Under the pieces are notes generated by a model that worked only from the letters and a program-made list of their open reading frames with translations, was not told the DNA's origin and did not search any database. The position numbers and the translations under genes are program-made. A stretch of DNA of 8,554 nucleotides from an uncultured Bacteroidales bacterium (GTDB lineage: Bacteria; Bacteroidota; Bacteroidia; Bacteroidales; P3): contig CAMURW010000047.1 in the NCBI GenBank assembly GCA_947097635.1, positions 1-8,554 on the forward strand, in the 5' to 3' direction. Shown piece after piece: positions 6,035 through 8,554 of the stretch (its first letter is position 1; each line of letters begins with the position of its first letter).

Positions 6035-6820
6035 ATGACTATGAGAATACTTGACATGATATGGCTGCACCTGCCGCTGTTGCAGGACTATGTGGATTTG
6101 GGCTACCAGACGCATCCTGGCGGCAACGGTACGGGCGACACAGGCCTCATCTGGATTATCTTTATCGCGGGAATGGCGCTAAGTATGTGGGCCAGCAACA
6201 CTGTGCAGAGACGTTTCAAACAGTATGAGAAGATACCCATGAACTATGGCATGAACGGACGTGAGGTGGCAGAGCAGATGCTGAAGGATAACGATATAAG
6301 CGATGTGCAGATAAAGATGGTGAAGGGCATCCTTACCGACCACTACAACCCCGTGGACAAGACGCTGAGCCTAAGCCCAGAAGTGTATAACGGCACCAGC
6401 GTTGCCGCTGCTGCGGTGGCGGCACACGAATGCGGACACACCGTGCAGCACGCCACGGCCTACCGCTGGCTGACTTTGCGTAGCCAGATGGTGCCGGCGG
6501 TGAATATCGCCAGCCGTTGGATCAGCTGGGTGCTGTTGGCAGGAATATTGCTGGTGAACGTGTTCCCTGGACTGCTATTGGCAGGCATTGCACTGTTCGC
6601 CGTCACTACGTTATTCTCCCTCGTCACGTTGCCAGTGGAGCTCAACGCCAGCAAACGCGCGCTCGTATGGATAGACACGCACAACATCACCAGCCGCGAG
6701 ACGCACCCCTATGCCGAGAAAGCACTGCGTGCCGCCGCCATGACCTATGTTGCCGCCGCCATAACCAGCCTTGCCACGCTGTTCTACTACCTCGGCATAT
6801 ATCTCAGGAATCGCCATTAG
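6035..6820 (+). CDS. YugP-family membrane zinc metallopeptidase
   Basis: A 261-residue integral-membrane protein of the YugP-type neutral zinc peptidase family. It carries the zinc-binding motif HECGH (His131, Glu132, His135) inside the conserved block VAAAAVAAHECGHTVQHATAY. Glu202 in LPVELNASKRAL is a likely third ligand by analogy with related HExxH peptidases. Other family blocks are MNYGMNGREVAEQMLKD and GILTDHYNPVDKTLSLSPEVYNG. Membrane segments are visible near 38-54, at 160-200 (probably two passes) and near 236-257. Substrate and biological role are not known. Residues 1-37 before the first membrane segment form an extension (ending in QTHPGGNGTGDTG) that I do not remember in typical Bacteroides members, so the start could be later at ATG 6041 or 6056. 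ATG 6035 is chosen for its A-rich leader. mutS follows 84 bases downstream on the same strand. Confidence 0.9.
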   Translation: MTMRILDMIWLHLPLLQDYVDLGYQTHPGGNGTGDTGLIWIIFIAGMALSMWASNTVQRRFKQYEKIPMNYGMNGREVAEQMLKDNDISDVQIKMVKGILTDHYNPVDKTLSLSPEVYNGTSVAAAAVAAHECGHTVQHATAYRWLTLRSQMVPAVNIASRWISWVLLAGILLVNVFPGLLLAGIALFAVTTLFSLVTLPVELNASKRALVWIDTHNITSRETHPYAEKALRAAAMTYVAAAITSLATLFYYLGIYLRNRH

Positions 6821-6904
6821 ATTAGAAGTTTCGCGATAACGCGTGCTTGTCCGTTTTTATATTTTATATTATAATCCAACCCTAAAAATTAATATCACTC
6901 CCTC
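6821..6904 (+). other. Metallopeptidase-mutS intergenic region
   Basis: It contains a short CGCG-ATAA-CGCG hairpin (about 6835-6846) without a following clean U-tract, then a very A/T-rich stretch (6854-6874). A TTG at 6847-6849 followed by TATATTATAAT could be a weak promoter, but it lacks the exact TAnnTTTG element. Whether mutS has its own promoter or is read through cannot be decided. Confidence 0.3.
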
Positions 6905-8554
6905 TTGGCTTCTAAGATAACAGAGAAGAGTTCACCCATGCTGCGGCAGTACGCGGAGATGAAGAAGAAGTTCCCCGATGCCATGCTACTCTTCCGCTGC
7001 GGCGACTTCTACGAGACCTACAGCGAAGACGCAGTGCGTTCGTCGCAGGTACTGGGACTGACGCTGACACGCAAGGCCAGCGGCAACAACAGCTACACTG
7101 AAATGGCAGGCTTCCCGTACCACGCCCTGGAGCAATACCTGCCCCGCTTGGTGAAGGCGGGACTGCGTGTGGCCATCTGCGAACAGCTGGAAGACCCAAA
7201 GACCGCCAAAGGGCTGGTGAAACGCGGCATCACGGAACTGGTGACGCCAGGCGTGAGTTACAACGATATGGTGCTGGAGGTGAAGGAAAACAATTTCCTC
7301 TGTGGCCTCCACTACGACGAGAAGTGCAGCGGCATTGCCTTCCTCGATGTTTCCACGGGCGAGTTCCTCGTGGCTCAAGGCAACTTGGACTACATCGACA
7401 AGCTGCTACAGAATTTTCATCCTTCCGAGGTCGTGCTGGAACGCCGGAAATTGCGGCTCTTTCAGGAGCATTTCCCAGAGAAATATTATACCAACACCTT
7501 CGACGACTGGGTATTCACCTACGAATTTGCCAAAGAGACCCTGCTGAAACAGTTTGGTACCACGTCACTGAAAGGGTTCGGAGTGGAAGACCTCACTGAA
7601 GGCATCATTGCTGCCGGAGTCGCACTGTATTATCTTGGCGAGACGCGCCACGACCGCACACAGCACATCTGCCGTCTCTCGCGCATAGAGGAAGACCGTT
7701 ACGTGTGGCTGGACAAGTTTACTGAGCGCAACCTGGAGTTGGTGCACAGCCCCAACGAAAACGCCAAGACGCTGCTGGAGGTGATAGACCACACCCTCAC
7801 ACCCATGGGGGCGCGCTTACTGCGCCGCTGGATGGTGCTGCCGCTAAAGGATAGGGAACTGATAGAAGAACGTCTTCAGGTGGTGGACTTCCTAGTGCGT
7901 AACGACACCTTTGCCCACCAGCTGCGTGAGCATGTGAAAGGAATAGGCGACCTGGAACGTCTCATCGGCAAGGTGGCCATAGCGCGCATCAACCCGCGCG
8001 AGTTACTGCAGCTGCAACGTAGCCTGGCAGAGATAGAGGACGTGAAAAAACTATGCACCACCGCCAAGAGTCCCATCTTCCAGCGCATCAGCGAGCAGTT
8101 GAACCCCTGCCGCACGATAGCAGAACGCATAGAGAGGGAGATTAACGACGACTCTCCCGTCAAGGTGGATAAAGGCAACGTGATTGCCGCCGGCATCAAC
8201 GCAGAACTCGACGAACTGAGAGGGCTGAGCTCCCACAGCCGCGACTATCTCAAGCAGTTGCAGCAACGCGAGAGCGAGCGTACGGGAATACCCTCGCTGA
8301 AGATAGGCTTCAACAATGTCTTCGGCTACTACCTTGAAGTCACCAACGCCCATAAGGACAAGGCTCCCGAAGACTGGGTGCGGCGTCAGACACTCACCAA
8401 TGCGGAACGCTACATCACTCCAGAACTGAAGGAGTACGAGGAGAAGATACTAGGTGCTGAAGAGCGCATACTGGCATTGGAAAGCCAGTTGTACGAGCAG
8501 CTGGTGAGCGCACTGACGGAATATGTACAGCCCATCCAATATGATGCCCAGTTG
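6905..8554 (+). CDS. mutS: DNA mismatch repair protein MutS, N-terminal 550 codons (3' end outside window)
   Basis: MutS finds base mismatches and small loops in newly copied DNA and starts repair with MutL. Visible parts are domain I with the mismatch-wedging Phe35-Tyr36-Glu37 in RCGDFYETY, followed by MAGFPYHALEQYLPRLV and CEQLEDPKTAKGLVKRGITELVTPG. The connector domain includes FLDVSTGEF, FGTTSLKGFGVEDL and IRxxS-like positions. The lever/clamp domain begins near TPMGARLLRRWMVLPL (Pro300-Met301) and continues through GDLERLIGKVA, IGFNNVFGYYLEV and TLTNAERYITPELKEYEEK. The Walker A/B ATPase domain lies beyond the window. TTG at 6905 is the only plausible start after the in-frame TAA at 6890 that keeps the conserved SPMLRQY segment (family TPMMQQY). 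ATG 6938 would begin at the Met inside that motif and lose the first 11 residues. No frameshift is seen. Confidence 0.96.
   Translation, partial: MASKITEKSSPMLRQYAEMKKKFPDAMLLFRCGDFYETYSEDAVRSSQVLGLTLTRKASGNNSYTEMAGFPYHALEQYLPRLVKAGLRVAICEQLEDPKTAKGLVKRGITELVTPGVSYNDMVLEVKENNFLCGLHYDEKCSGIAFLDVSTGEFLVAQGNLDYIDKLLQNFHPSEVVLERRKLRLFQEHFPEKYYTNTFDDWVFTYEFAKETLLKQFGTTSLKGFGVEDLTEGIIAAGVALYYLGETRHDRTQHICRLSRIEEDRYVWLDKFTERNLELVHSPNENAKTLLEVIDHTLTPMGARLLRRWMVLPLKDRELIEERLQVVDFLVRNDTFAHQLREHVKGIGDLERLIGKVAIARINPRELLQLQRSLAEIEDVKKLCTTAKSPIFQRISEQLNPCRTIAERIEREINDDSPVKVDKGNVIAAGINAELDELRGLSSHSRDYLKQLQQRESERTGIPSLKIGFNNVFGYYLEVTNAHKDKAPEDWVRRQTLTNAERYITPELKEYEEKILGAEERILALESQLYEQLVSALTEYVQPIQYDAQL

Noticed and set aside
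6835..6860. Short CGCG hairpin after the metallopeptidase gene as a terminator
   Set aside because: The stem is only four base pairs and the T-run starts several bases later, so it is too weak to call.

Overview
This window looks like a chromosomal segment from a member of the Bacteroidales. The gene families match Bacteroides/Prevotella-type proteins. Two upstream regions carry the Bacteroidetes -7 promoter motif TAnnTTTG. Most starts have A/T-rich leaders rather than strong Shine-Dalgarno sites. The coding regions look moderately GC-rich by eye, which would suit a Prevotellaceae-like or related gut/oral lineage, but genus cannot be fixed from this sequence. No insertion sequence, phage gene, CRISPR array, tRNA or rRNA is visible.

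Left part (1-2148, + strand): the C-terminal end of an unidentified protein (possibly a SAM-dependent methyltransferase); rlmH, the 23S rRNA pseudouridine-1915 methyltransferase; then, behind its own promoter, a two-gene unit of a small DRTGG-domain protein and a PHP-family metal-dependent phosphoesterase. This unit ends at a 23-bp perfect inverted repeat that mainly serves as terminator for the converging gene on the other strand.

Middle part (2255-5925, - strand): a complete vitamin B12 (cobamide) capture operon. It runs from a Bacteroidetes promoter through a class-I cobalamin riboswitch to a TonB-dependent outer-membrane receptor (btuB-like), and then to a surface lipoprotein beta-propeller that resembles BtuG. 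The riboswitch is closed by a clear P1 helix, carries an exact B12 box, and has a downstream P13-like hairpin. That hairpin pairs over the only GAGGA-type ribosome-binding sequence, and its loop can kiss L5 of the aptamer. A competing hairpin would free the same sequence, so a translational on/off switch can be read directly from the bases.

Right part (6035-8554, + strand): a YugP-family membrane zinc metallopeptidase with an HECGH motif, then mutS. The mutS gene runs off the window after 550 codons, before its ATPase domain, and probably starts at a TTG codon.

The B12 locus is the main functional unit. I see no wholly unknown system. The items most worth following are the fine structure of the riboswitch expression platform and the stripped-down DRTGG-PHP pair.
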